Source: Toxotes chatareus | Lineage: Eukaryota; Chordata; Actinopteri; Toxotidae | Assembly (NCBI GenBank): GCA_016801885.1 | Contig: CM028886.1 | Coordinates: 18,193,866-18,257,865, forward strand | Length of the DNA: 64,000 nt | Reading direction: 5' to 3' | In this document: positions 48,721-61,358 of the stretch, in pieces | How the letters are laid out: every line of letters begins with the position of its first letter | How positions within the stretch are numbered: the stretch's first letter is position 1 | Notes under the pieces: model-generated | What the model was told of the DNA's origin: nothing | The model's input: the letters and a program-made list of their open reading frames with translations, nothing else | Databases searched by the model: none | Made by a program: the position numbers and the translations under genes

Positions 48721-51289
48721 AACAAGGAAAATCTAATGAATTGTGAATTTAGCTGGATAACAAATAAATGTGTTTATGGAAGAGATAATATATCTTGACA
48801 CACTATAGCTAATTTATGGGCAGAGGAGCTTGGAAGTGCTTCAATATTTTTTCATATAGGATGGAACTCATTTCAATGAATGGTCCATAAACAACATGTG
48901 GAATTGTTTACGTGTGTTTAAACTTAAGGTCAAGTAATTTAAATGGGACAATTAACAAGAAGGAAAATGTCTCCATTCCAACAATAACTGGTGAAACTAC
49001 AGGCAGAAAAACACAGTTGTTCGCCAAAATGACTCCACTGCAGCATGCCCAACTTCAAAGATGGTCTCATCATATATTGAAATGTAGAATGAACAGTCTG
49101 GTGATACACAGACTTAATCATATGAATAAAAGATCAAAGGGAAAATTGCTGATTGAGAGAGAGAGGAGGAGAGAATAAGCAAACGCTAGCTTTTTGATTC
49201 ACTCCACAGAGGGGGAAAAAAACGAGTTAAACACCTTTTTTGAGAGGAAAACGGCATGTTTGACTGTATGTGTGGAGGAGAGACTTAAGAATGTGCTGGT
49301 GGTATTAAAGATGTGCTGGGGGTTATTGAGTGAGAGGGTGTCTGACAGTCCACAACATAATCTGGATTTCATGACAGCCAAGGCTAATCACACTGTGAAA
49401 TACCAGACTTACCTACACTGACTAAAGTGATGCAATGCTTAAATAGCACCTTTAAGCCAGTGTTATTTTCACAACCTTTTTAGGCAGAAAATATGTTTAA
49501 AAATGTTTTAAATGTATGCATTAACCACGAGCATGCCTTTTTAAATGCATTTGTTCCTTGTTAAACATATTACCAAATTCTAATCCCAGCTGAGGAGAAT
49601 TTTGCTCATTGGGATTCCCTTAAAATAGTGTCTTTGTTTCCTCAGCACAACTGCATTCTAGTGCTTGTCTCAAAGTGACAGGAATAGCTACATTATTTCT
49701 AAATGTTGCCAAGTCACAGAAATCAATCAACACTTTAGATAACCATTTTACAGCATGTATAACACGGCACATTGCGTGCTTGAGCATGCCAGATTTAAAA
49801 AAAGATCAATTTATTTTTTAGAGCTAACATTACTTTTTGCAGAGCATGGTGTAAGTCTGAGGTAAATCAAGTATCCTGCTAAGCAGCTTAGCAAGTCCTA
49901 TAACACTTAGTGTTTCTGGCAAGGTGAAATGCATATGTCTGTCACAGAAGCCTGCAACATCCTCTGTAGGGCAGTGACCTACTAGAGGCGCAGACTCCGA
50001 GCACTTCCTGTTTCAAGTGATGGTTCAAGGGCATTGTGGTGGTGCTGCAGCTTTTGCATGCCATCTACTGACTGTATTGCTCCTCAGCTTATTCAGCTAT
50101 TACTTACCTGTCATTGCGTTTGTTTTACCAATCTCTGCCGTGACTCAGCCACCGTGCATTCCAAAGCAGGGATGAAAGTAATCAATAGTTCATTTAAATT
50201 GTGCCATAAAAACACGTCTTTGCCTTCAGCAAGAAACATGGTCTGATATTGCATCAGCTTATTTTGAACATTAATAACTGTGCATACTCGATTTTTTTTT
50301 TCATGAGGTGAAATTAAAAGCGTACATATCCATGGGTAACAAATTACCCATGTAAATTACCCAAATACATGTACCATGAAATGAGGATGAAGCGGTCAAA
50401 AAGCAGGTTAAGAAGATAGTCAGGCAAGTACTGATTTTTATGATAAAGGTCTCAAAACAAGAACAAAACATCAGTGATTTCACAGTCTGTGCAAGAACAC
50501 ATGGCAGAGTGTTTTTTTTTTTTTCCTATATAGGGTATGATTTTGAACTCTCTTATTCTGGAGCTGTTCTCTACACAAATGATCTTTGGTAGTGTAAAAT
50601 CCTCCCTCAAACAATTAATACACGGGCAACAAAAAGGCAGATAAAAGAAAGAAATGATAAAATAATACAGTCAGACTGTGTTGTGAGGAAAAGAAAGAAT
50701 AAACCTTTTTTTTTTTTCTGTTGGAAATGAAGTCCATTTTGTCCAAAATCTACTCTGCTTAACAGAGATGAAAATGGGTAGGTTGAGCTGGTGGGTTAGA
50801 TGACTCACCACTTTTATCTACACAAAGATATTAATGTGATCACAAATTTAATTTGTTTCCTGTGTGCATGATAGAAGAGAACACATGGAGAATGCGATGA
50901 AAGAGCCAGGTTACTTTAGGTCAGAACATTTAATTGCTGCTGCGACACGCTAAAGGTATCATGTTTTTGCATATAAATGGAATTAGAGACATGCAAAACT
51001 CAAATCATTAACTAATTACGGAGCTGATATGCTGAGTGAAGTGGTTTCTGTTATGTAATCATGTTTACATTCTAAAGAAATGAACTTAAGTTAACAAATG
51101 TTTGCTCAAGAGGGATTTTCAGATGACACAGAGCAGACGTAGGATGATTTGATCAGAGGCGAGGGACTAGTCTCCGTGATGTACTTGATGTCCTTGATGT
51201 GTCTAATGATGTTGACTAATTAAAGTCTAATGAAAGGTCCATATAAAAGAACCAACAGTAACAATACAGTCACTTCATCCTTCATTAGT

Positions 51290-52062
51290 GAGATTCTTTT
51301 TTTTTCATATTCTTCTTTATTTTGGATGATTCAGTCCTCTTGGGCATGAATGATACCAGACTTCCACCAATCTGTGGAGAGATGTTCTGCCTTTCTTTAC
51401 AAACTATTCTTTTCAGCTGCCATTTGCTGGAGGTTTTATTTATTTATTTTTGCTACCTTTAAAATACTCCAAATGTGTTTTATTGGATACAAGTCAGGGG
51501 TCATATTTGGCCAGGTCATCATTTTCACTTTTTTCTTCTTTGAAAACTCCTGTGTGATTCTTGCAGTGTGTTTGGGGTCATTGTCATGTTTTAAACTTCC
51601 TGTCCTGCGAAACGTATTGAGACTGGGAGACATCTTTTCATTTAGTATGTGAGTACGCAAACTTTCATTCATACGGCCATCTATAAATATCATCTGCCTT
51701 TCGCACTCATGCAGCCTCACATCAACACATTCCCATCTCCATGTTTAATGGTCGGCACTACACAGTCACTCCACAGGTCCTAGCCAGTTCCATCAGTCAC
51801 TGAAACATCAATTTCTGCAAATATTCCTTGTGCCGTTAGTCAGAAGCACTAACCCCTATGTTTTTTGGTGCAAGGCTGCATAAATAGCAAACGGTGTGCA
51901 ACATCATTTTTCAGGGACAGCCACTTCACCTACTGCTGTTGGTAGTATGGCTCCTCCTATACCTTCTGATTACTGCTGTAGTCTACTGATGCTCTTGTAC
52001 AGTCTCTCATCTTTGAGAAGATTGTAATCTGGTCTCTTACTTCTTCAGGCAGTTCCTTACCA
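51290..52062 (-). pseudogene. Tc1/mariner transposase relic
   Basis: The best-preserved piece is a minus-strand frame at 51436-51720. It contains the Tc1-type DDE-region landmarks HDNDPKHTA (second catalytic Asp region) and TWPNMTPDLYPIKHIW, the decayed form of the usual W-P-SPDLNPIE-LW block. Upstream, in other frames, the DNA still resembles the CATGGAGATGGGAATGTG block around the first catalytic Asp region and an N-terminal start near 52060. Stops and frameshifts abound, so no functional transposase is possible. I could not define terminal inverted repeats with confidence. Confidence 0.88.
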
Positions 52063-52428
52063 TGAGGAGACACACTGCATTAGACACGGTCCACACCAAA
52101 ACTGAGGAAGCTGTGGTGTTCACAGGTTCTTTTAAAACAATTAGACTAAAAAATAATACAAGACATACAATTTTGAGTCATTTAGTATTTAAAGATATTG
52201 CAAAGGAGTGTGCTCAGTTTTGTTCTATACTCTGTATATACATGCTGTACACAGCACAGACCTGTTGAGTCAAGCTGTGCCTTGTGCTTCAGCCGGTTAT
52301 GCTGGTGTAAACATAGGTAAATTTAGAACATAAAACTGTAAAACTGGGACATTTTGTGAAGATACAAATCATCTGTGCCGGAAATCCAACAGGTGGCAGC
52401 TGAACATGTTCTTCTGAAATGGCCAAAA

Positions 52429-52430
<2 letters not shown>

Positions 52431-52508
<78 letters not shown>
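52431..52508. repeat. (CA)n microsatellite, 39 units
   Basis: This is an uninterrupted CA dinucleotide tract. Open frames of alternating Thr-His or Val-Cys across it are artefacts. Confidence 0.98.
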
Positions 52509-52513
<5 letters not shown>

Positions 52514-52538
52514 ACACACACGTACTTGATTTACTTCA

Positions 52539-52705
52539 TTTGTGGGGACCTTACATTGACTTAAAGCATTCTCTAGCCCCTCAGTCCAACCTTACCATCA
52601 CAACTGAATACCTAAACTTAAACCTTACCCTAAACCAAGTCTTAACCTTCAAACAACCATTTAAACCTGTACCCCACAAGTTTAAATAATTTTGATCCCC
52701 ACAAA
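52539..52705. repeat. Short teleost repeat with TTTGTGGGGA terminal inverted repeats
   Basis: The left end is TTTGTGGGGACC and the right end (reverse complement) is TTTGTGGGGATC. The body is rich in telomere-like CCTTACCCTAA and AACCTTA words and TTAAACCTG. It directly follows a long CA microsatellite, a pairing I have seen often in fish genomes. It is non-coding. Confidence 0.65.
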
Positions 52706-55127
52706 TCTGTCAGACCCCACTAATACAGTAGAACAGAATAGCACATTTCACCTCCACAGGAGTCATGTTGCCTCATACTTACCCCACCTTTGAGCAAGTT
52801 TTGCCCAAAAATGGGTCATACTCCCAAAATTGTTTTAAATTCATGTTTTTGTGTTGCTTTCCACGGATGCCCAGCAACCTTAATTATACACAGCAATTAT
52901 TGTCTGAGGTGAATGCACATATATTTTGCTGTACTAGCATAAAACGAGAAAAGCGGCTCCATTTGCTCTGTTCTCCCCATATGGCTTTGAACATAAACAC
53001 CTGTTTGTGTACTGTATATCTGTTTATTGCATCGAAAATTGCAATTCACAGACATTATTTGGGATTCAAAGCCTTACATTTGCATTTTACATGTTCAGCA
53101 TTTAAATTATATTTCCATCAAGGGTGACTTGCAGTGAAAATAACAGCGTAGTAAGCCCCAATTCTCAGATCCCCACAAGAACAAACAACCAAACTGAAGG
53201 AGACCAAGGGTTGGACGCCTGGTTCTTAAAATGCCCATGTGACCATAAAATGATCCTGTTGGCTTAAAATGGTAGGAAAAGAAATAGAATAAGTGCCGAA
53301 CAGAGAGACAGAAGGGATATTTTGAGAGAGCAATTACAGTCAGTGGCGGAGAGAGGATATGATTCAGTGAGGAAGGTGATGTGCAGCCCTTCTGGAGACA
53401 AGTTCTCAGACTCCAGCGGGAGACATACTTTATCACTCATCCCCCCTCTGACAGGGAATTTGTAAAATTACCTTTTGTTTAAGGATATTATTTGGGCCCT
53501 CCTGAATCTAAGATTAAGCTCATCGCACAGAGTCACAATCACAATCAATCGAAGGCATAACAGGAATGCAGCTGGGATTGTTTTTGGTTGTATGGAAATA
53601 GAGTGCACATTGATTGTGGAGTGTGATTGAGTTCCATTTTAATGCAATTTAAGCGGGCGTTTTCGTTTTTCCCTTTGCCTAATTACCAGATTGCAGCAAT
53701 CAAGACCTGATCTCCATGCTGTCACTGTGACTTCTCTTCAAAAGACCAATTAGACTTGTTGCGGTTGATGAATAAATACCTGCCGGAGCTGCCTGATATA
53801 TTTGTTTTGGGTTTCATCTTTGTCTGTATCAAAGAGTCAAGTGTGGAATCTCCTCAGTACCACTGGAAAATAGGAAAGAGTAAAGGTTTGTAATGTCAGT
53901 GTCACAGAGGCTTAGAGCTCAGCACCAAACTCTCTGCTTTCTCCCTCAGGTACTGAGAAAAAACATAAGTATAGCTTTTTTCATTTATAGGAACAAATCT
54001 GGAAAAAACTTTGGAAACTACACTGGACTAGACTAAACTTTATATAAAATACAGGAGAGCACACACAGCTAATATCAGGTTAACAAGCCAGTTCAAAAGA
54101 GATACACAATATAGTGGGAATATAGGACTCCTGAAGAGAAACTGAGGAGGGCATTTACTATGGCGAGTCTGAGAGAAAGTGAGCTTGTGAACCAATTATT
54201 TGTGCCTGATTGGGTCAGTGAAAGGCATGACGCAGCATACACAGAATAGGTTTCGCAGATGAATTTGCTGAATTTGACAGTTTCAGCCGTATATCGCAGC
54301 CTCTGGTGCCCAGTGACTGGAATGAGCAAAAAAGTTACAAGCAAAATAAAAAATCATCCCTTCAGCAGCTTTTCGAAAAATGACCACTTACGTCTGGATC
54401 TGTTTCCCAGCAATGCAACCTTCCATTCTTATCCTAATTGAGCTTATCTTCTGTTTATGGTCACTGTGGGGGGCCTTGTTTTTCTGCTCTTGTGCTTCCT
54501 CCAAGATTACTTTAAAACTCGCAGAAAAAAATAAGAAGTAGTGTTTGTTTTGTGCCTCCTCTTTTCTTTTGCTTTCCTGTATTTATTGTGTTTTGGTGTC
54601 TGCTGTTGTTACTGTGCATCACGTCTCTATCTAGTTTTCCTCCTTACTGTTGAGTGTTTGTGTCCACCTGAATATCGTCAGTACCCAAACTCCTTCTGCT
54701 TCCTTTTGAATGTCTTCTTTGCTGTGCTATTGCTGTGAATAAACCCTGACTAAATAAACATAGAATGAACTCATAGAAGAAATGTCACCGAATCAAAAAA
54801 AAGAATCATGAGTGAAATCATAGTGAGTCAAATGATAATGAGAAACTATTTTACAAATAACTGAGAAAAGAGATGAAAAGATGAAAAGATTTAAAAGACC
54901 AATCTTCCCATATTGTTTATCTCTGCCACGTCACCAAGTTGTGTCGTGTTTTTATTGTTTTTGGACTGAGACAGATGGAAATAAACACAGCGCTGTGCAA
55001 AGCTAGACAGAGGACCTCTGCGTGATTGTCTCGTAACACCTCTGTGGGCCATGTTTAATAGTGTTTTCCATTTTTCTGTTTCATTCTCTAGCTTTGCCTG
55101 AACTAATTCAACCAGTAAATCCTCAGT

Positions 55128-55970
55128 CCATCCATCCATTTCTCTTATCTGACATCAGGTCGTGGTTGCAGCAGGTTACGCAAGGTAGCTTGTCCCAGGG
55201 GGAACCTGAGGCGTTCCTTGGCCAGATGTGATATGTAATCTCTCCAGCATGCTCTGGGTCTACACCTGGGCCTCCTAGCAGCTGGATGTGCCCAGAAGAC
55301 CTCCAATGGAAGGCGCCCCGGAGGCATACTGATCAGATGCCCGATTCACTTCAACAGGCTCCTTTTGACGCAAGGGAGCAGCGGGTCTACTCCCAGTTCC
55401 CTCTGGATGTCAGAGCTCCTCACTCAATCTCTAAGGCTGAGTGCAGCCACCCTGTGGAGGAAACTCATTCCAGGCACTTGTGTCCAAGATCTTATTCTTT
55501 CGGTCACTACCCAAAGCTCATGACCACAGATGAGGGCTGGAACATAGACTGACTGGTAAATTGAAGGCTTTTCCTTCTGGCTCAGCTCCCTCTCTACCAC
55601 AATGGTCCAGCACAAAGATTGCCTTACTGCTGATGCTGCACCAATCCACCTATCAATCTCCTGTTCCCCTTTACCGTCACTTGTGAACAAGACCCCGAGA
55701 AATTTAAACTTGTTCATTTGGGACAGAAACTTTGTCCAAACCCGAGAGGACCAATCCACCATTTTCTGGCAGAGAACTGCAGCCTCAGACTTAGAGATGC
55801 TCACTCTCATCCGAACAGCTTTACACTTGGCTGCAAACCTGTATCCTGAAGGTCACGGTCAGATGAAACCAACAGAACCACATCAGAACCATATCATCTG
55901 AAAATATCACACAGGCAATTCTCCCCTCAGCTGTGTCTTGAAATCCTGCCCATGAAAACACAAAATCCTG
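55128..55970 (-). pseudogene. 5'-truncated non-LTR retrotransposon (LINE) reverse-transcriptase relic
   Basis: This is a minus-strand relic. The frame at 55810-55424 carries KFLGVLFTSDGK, EIDRWIGAASAV, SIYQSVYVPALICGHELWV and FLHRVAALSLRD. After a gap or frameshift, 55327-55145 carries MPPGRLPLEVF, RRPRCRPRACWRDY and RPDVR-stop. These are hallmarks of the RT C-terminal region of a very common fish LINE (CR1-clade or Rex1-like; name not certain). The 3' end has the GGATGGATGGA-type tail at about 55128. Upstream sequence to about 55970 (minus-strand 5' side) keeps recognisable but untranslatable similarity. It is a dead copy. Confidence 0.85.
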
Positions 55971-56448
55971 TCAGTTATAAAAGTGTTTTTGTTACAAAAT
56001 CACTTTGCATTTATACAATGAAATTTGTATGTGTAGCAAAACATGTGCAAAAGAATTTGTGCATGTGCACATAAATCAAAATTAATGCAGAATTACCGTA
56101 GTAATTTTTTCATCTCAAGGAAACACAACCCATGACTTACACCTAACATTCGTTACTGCAGTCTGTCAAATCCTACACTACATCTACCAAGTTATGAAAA
56201 TCACACACTGAAATTCTTTCTATAGCTGCTGCTGTTCACGCACTGTTACAAATTATTCCTATAGGTATAAATTTGGAGACGTGGAGTGAAAACCATTTCA
56301 GGACACGGTGACGGAGGAGAATATTCTGGCGTGTTATGAAAATGACTTGAAGCTGAGTTGGCTGCCATTAGTCAGTCATGGAAAAGCTTCATTCAACACA
56401 ATTTCCGTGCTGCTGTGAACCAATGGGAACTAAAATGTTTTATCAAGT

Positions 56449-56658
56449 TTATTTGTGAACAGCTGTGACTGGAGCAGCACGATGGAACATGTTGGTGGGA
56501 ACCAGCAGGGTTGAGGATGGGCCTATGTAGTTTGAGCAAAAGTCTTGATTGAGGTTAGATTTCCTTAGGACTGAACTCAGAGCTGTTATTTTAAAGGCAG
56601 CGGGTACCTCTCCTGTCTGCAGTGATTTGTTGAAGCATGTGGAGATGAACTGAGACAA
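56449..56658 (-). pseudogene. LINE reverse-transcriptase N-terminal fragment (L2/CR1-like)
   Basis: The minus-strand frame reads ISTCFNKSLQTGEVPAAFK, then VLRKSNLNQDFCSNY. This resembles the start of the RT domain of L2/CR1 LINEs (the NxSL-TG-VP-AFK-A and KK-LDP--L-NYRP motifs). The conserved RP after NY is replaced by IGP, and similarity ends soon after. It lies in the same orientation as the relic at 55128-55970, but about 480 bp separates them and I cannot show that they are one element. Confidence 0.6.
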
Positions 56659-58889
56659 GATGGGCGAACAGGATTTAAAAAAGGGTTAGGAACTGGGCCG
56701 AGAGAGCAAATGGTGCTGTTGTGATGGCCTGGAGAGCTGACCTCTGACCTCAGAGAGAGGTTGAAGTGGCAGTGGATCCAGCAGCTGGGGCTGCCATTTA
56801 TAGCTGGTACATTTCTGATTACTTAAATGCTACAATAGATAAAGCCTGACTGGCAGTTTGGAATCTTATCCCCGCAGAGTTAATCACGGTCTACTTCTTA
56901 GTTATGGTCAGGTTTGTGCTCTCCTTGATGACCACTGCCACTACACAGATTCTAGTAACAGTATATCCTACAAATATAAACGTGAGTCATCAAAATTCAT
57001 CTTACACTGATCTTCTGTTATGGCATAAACACAAACATGAAAAGTGTATTTTCCATATTTATTTGCCTACAGAGTAAGATTCATGGTGATGATACAGATA
57101 CATTTCCTAACCAACAGGCCTTTTTCACATCAGACATTTTGACATGCTATGGTAGGAAAAGCACAGGGGGTTACAAATATCATTGAGGTTTTATTGAAGT
57201 CTCCCACCGAGCCATGACAGTGTGACAGTGAGTCAGTACGTGCACAATATCAGGACTTTAAATTGAAGCAGCTGAGTACAATTCAGCCGTCATTCATTTG
57301 GTTATTTACACCTGAGCTATTCCCACTGTAACATGTCAAAATGCTTTTACTGATTAGTTGGTTATGACTTGACATAACATCTGAAATGGCAATAATAATT
57401 TTTCTTCTACAAATACAGGGCTTTCCTGAAAGAATGGAAAGGTGGCACTGCACTTTTATACTACTGTAGCAAAGCATTCATATTTTCAGGCATTTGTATC
57501 TTATAACAGTGGTATAATTTCTAATAATCATCCGGAGACACCTGTATATATATGTATATGTTTCCTCTGAGGACTACACTACATACTAACAGTAAACAGT
57601 ATACACTACAGCTATGTAATAATCTTTATAGTACACTGCATTTGGTATACATGAAATCAACATAATCAGCCATTTTAGACAAACAGGATATGACACACTC
57701 CATGAACCACAAGAATTCGGTCAAAGCGTGACTTTATGATGCCACTGCCAATTAAATTTAACAAAGAGACAGCAACATGTTGGCGTCTTAAAAAAATAAG
57801 AGTAATATTTTGTTTTTTGTGGTGTTTCTGGACCTTTTGTTGTAAGGGGACCTTAACTTTAAATAGGTATTTGTTATTGCAACAGTGAGGACAACGAGGG
57901 TCCTTCAACCTTAACAAAGTTCTTATTTTAACCCAAATAATGATCTTTTCCTAAACCGAACCAAGAGATTTTTGTGCCTCAACCCAGCCAAACTGAGACG
58001 ATCCATAACTTTAACTGTGTTCATTATTATCATGTCATCATGGTGATTCTTGTTGCCATGATGACGAAGATCCAGTACATCTGCTGCTGTTACTCTCCTA
58101 TGGGTTGTATCCAGGACAAAACACCTACATGTCGTTTAAATTGGAGGACTTGTTGATTTTTCCAGCTGTGAAAAGCTCCTCCATTTCTTTTGTTTGCTTC
58201 TCATTGCTCTAGCATATTGACTGTTTTGATTACACCTAATTTGTCACTTTTCTGGTGTGAACTCATTCTGTACACAAAATCTGCTTTAGTATTTTTCAGA
58301 TCTACTTCTTCAGTGTTTTGAGCACCATGAAGGAAATATTAATTCACCTTCTTTGTATTGGAGTGGAGGTAAGTAGATGTCTTAACACCTTAGGACATAA
58401 AACAAAAACAACATCTCCATAACTGCCAAGGTTAAGAGAAAATACAATAGTTTTTATGAATATTGGTGAGCTGGCCTTACAATTATTGCAAAACATTCTA
58501 TTTAAAAAGAATCGTTTCTATTGCTCTTGTAACATTATACTTTAAAAATGATTAAATATATATAAAAAGTGTCCAGAAAGTTAACATGACTATTTCCTGA
58601 TAGGAATTAGAAATGTTTTACCCATAAACAAACAGAAGTTGTTTATCAGTTGCTAAAGTACAAAAACAAGAAAACTTGGCTTGAACAAGAGAACAGCATC
58701 GGCATATTTTGATTTTTTAAATGCATGACTGTAAAGATCCATAATCTTTCTTTGATCATAATCAGTCATGCAGCGGAATGAGTGAACAGCATTGGAGACA
58801 GCAGAGTAGGCGGACTAATGCTCCTTGTAGAATCATGGGTTGGATACACACACTCTCTCTGCACACACACACACACACTCACACATACA

Positions 58890-59225
58890 CAGGGCCATTT
58901 TGCTTCTCTCTTTCTTTTTCTTGTCCCTTCTTTCCTTTCTTGTCTCCTCCAGAGCTCGGCAGCAGAAGGCGGCTTATTGAACAGAGCTCTGGGGCGGGAA
59001 CACATTCCATCATTTCAAAATGAAACAAGTCTCATTTTTCTTTTTCCTCTCTTTCTCACCTTCCTCACCTTTCTCTCTCGTTTTCAGGCTCCATCCGACT
59101 CCAGTTCTCCAGTCTCTAGCTGTTGCTTTTTCTGTTTCTTCCTCTCTTTCATCTCCCCCATATTTATATCATATTCTCTCTTTCTGCTCTCTCTTTCTTC
59201 TTCGCTCCTCTGTCTCTGGACCAGG
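58890..59225 (+). repeat. Pyrimidine-rich tract
   Basis: TTTCTC/CTTCCTC-rich DNA giving Ser/Phe/Leu-rich open frames (58782-59228 and others) that I do not consider genes. Confidence 0.75.
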
Positions 59226-60098
59226 TAATTCCCTCTGCATCTTCCTCTGGGCAAACGAGATGACCCACTGCTTCTTAATTACCTCTGCACTCCCTTATTC
59301 TTCCACCATTATTCTATTAGTATCTACTACATAATAATCATCAGGGTGGAAATTGGATGTAATAGCTTAGAGCAGAATGTTGTATGAACAAGGATGACGG
59401 TGACAATTAAATGGCTTTGGTTTCCCCAAGTTATTCAGTCAAGTTTGTGTTAAATAGATGGGCACAAATGAAAGAATTTTATTTAAATTTTATTAAAGTT
59501 ATTCACAGTTTAGATCATTTTCTTTACTGTGGCTGTAAATCACCTCCTGATTTCTATGTACATGTCAGTGATGTGAAGGACAGTATATCATTAAAAAGGG
59601 AGGATGAGTCCTTCTCTTCACCAACATAGTTCCCGTTCAATGTGACACTATTGTATTGTATGTAATTAAATATATCTGATTGTAATTGGAGTGTTTAAGT
59701 GAACTCCACTGACAGTCCTCTTTTCCTAGATCACACAGCCAATCTTTAATATTGTTAGCAGTCGTCTATTCTGATTTCATACAGCAGGATATATGAAAAC
59801 GTCTGAGTGAAGCTCAGTAGATATTCCAGAAAGCATTTAGATTTCCATAAAAGCTAACATGTTATAAAATAAACTGAAATTGAAAAGCAGTAAAACGTAA
59901 CAAAGGTAACATTTTCACTATCAAGATGTTTAACTGTCTCTGGCTTCTCACCAGCGAGGGTTAATGATAAGATTTATAGTGAAATCTGTCTGAACTGTTG
60001 GCTGGTGAGGATTTTTAAAGAACAAAGATTGAAAGCTATCAAATCCTTGGTCACATGTTAATGTCCTCCTTGAGCTCTCTCTAGTTGTCCATAACTTT

Positions 60099-60142
60099 GA
60101 CACTTTCCCAGTCATTGCTGTAACAATGACTGGGAAAGTGTC
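60099..60142. repeat. Perfect 19-bp-stem hairpin with 6-nt loop
   Basis: The left arm GACACTTTCCCAGTCATTG (60099-60117) and right arm CAATGACTGGGAAAGTGTC (60124-60142) are exact reverse complements around a CTGTAA loop. The flanks do not extend the stem. It lies in upstream intergenic DNA. Confidence 0.95.
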
Positions 60143-61343
60143 TGAATATTATTGTTATTTAATATATCTTATTGTTTAAGATTAACAATGAACTGTTACA
60201 CTCAAGTTTTACTATTTGCTCCAGTAGCCATATGTTTTTATAATGGCCTTTGTGACCATGACAGTGTTGACACCCACAGCTTCCTCTGGGATATTTCTAA
60301 TAAATGTTTTTTGTTTGTTTGTTTGTTTTACCATTTTAATTAACCTGCTTTACTATAGCTCTCATTATGTCTAAATATACATTTAATTTATTACTTATCT
60401 ATGCACCATTGGTGAACTATTACAGTTTTCTGAAAAGGCAGTTCATTGGGTGTTGACTATGTGTAATGTGTACTATCTGTTAAACTTCTCCTTATCAATG
60501 TAGCATGTACATTATACACACAGGAGTGGAAAAAGAATTACGTGGGTACTAAGCATTTGTTAAAACTCTCCTTTTCCTTTTTGCTGTTTGCTGCTTTTTA
60601 TCTTTTTTGTGTTCATTATGGTCAGATGTGATTCTAATATTGACCTTGATGATGTTAGTGCCAAGATTACTCTGTGTTTTCTTTATGCTGCACTTTGCAA
60701 TCAACATTTAATCTTCGCCTATTCTCTGCACACCTGTTCTTTATAAAAGGAGGGCCACCTTTCTTTGATTTTCTTAACATTCCTACTTTTCTTCTTGATG
60801 AGGTTTTTCGGTTTTTCCTTGTTTTCACTGAAGGCTCGAGGTGTAATTTTCACTTTCAGCCATTGTTTTTATTTATTGTTTCGTAATGAAAATGTTGGTA
60901 CTCTGAGAGGGAAAGCAACACAAATAAACGTGATTTGACAGAAGAATAATAAGAAAGTGTTTGGCAACATCCCTCCCACTTGGAGCTCCATGGATCACTA
61001 CATTCCCTCTCTGAAGGAGTATTTTCTCTTGCAGTACATCAAGTACATGAATATTTCATTTTGGGACATGAACCTATAACATTTCCTGTGGTTACGTTTA
61101 CATGACCAGAGTAATACAGTTACTGGCCATGTTGTGGTTAACATTTAGCTCAGGTTGGGCTGTTCACCTGCACCTTTGATAAACTCTCACTCATGTCATG
61201 AATGAGCCAATTTAGAGAACTGATCTGTGTCCATTTGTGTTGTGACACAGATAAACAGATTAAGTATCCCGCATTATTTCACTGATATTCATTTAGGTAT
61301 AAAAGGTACAAGGGACAAAAGCTAGTACTGGTTTGTTTGTTTT

Positions 61344-61358
61344 TATATATATATATAT
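61344..61358. repeat. Short (TA)n microsatellite
   Basis: About 7 TA units following a (GTTT)n-like stretch. Confidence 0.85.

Noticed and set aside
51246..52135. AAAAGAACC / GGTTCTTTT as Tc1 terminal inverted repeats
   Set aside because: Only 9 bp match, no TA target duplication, and the sequence does not resemble usual Tc1 termini.
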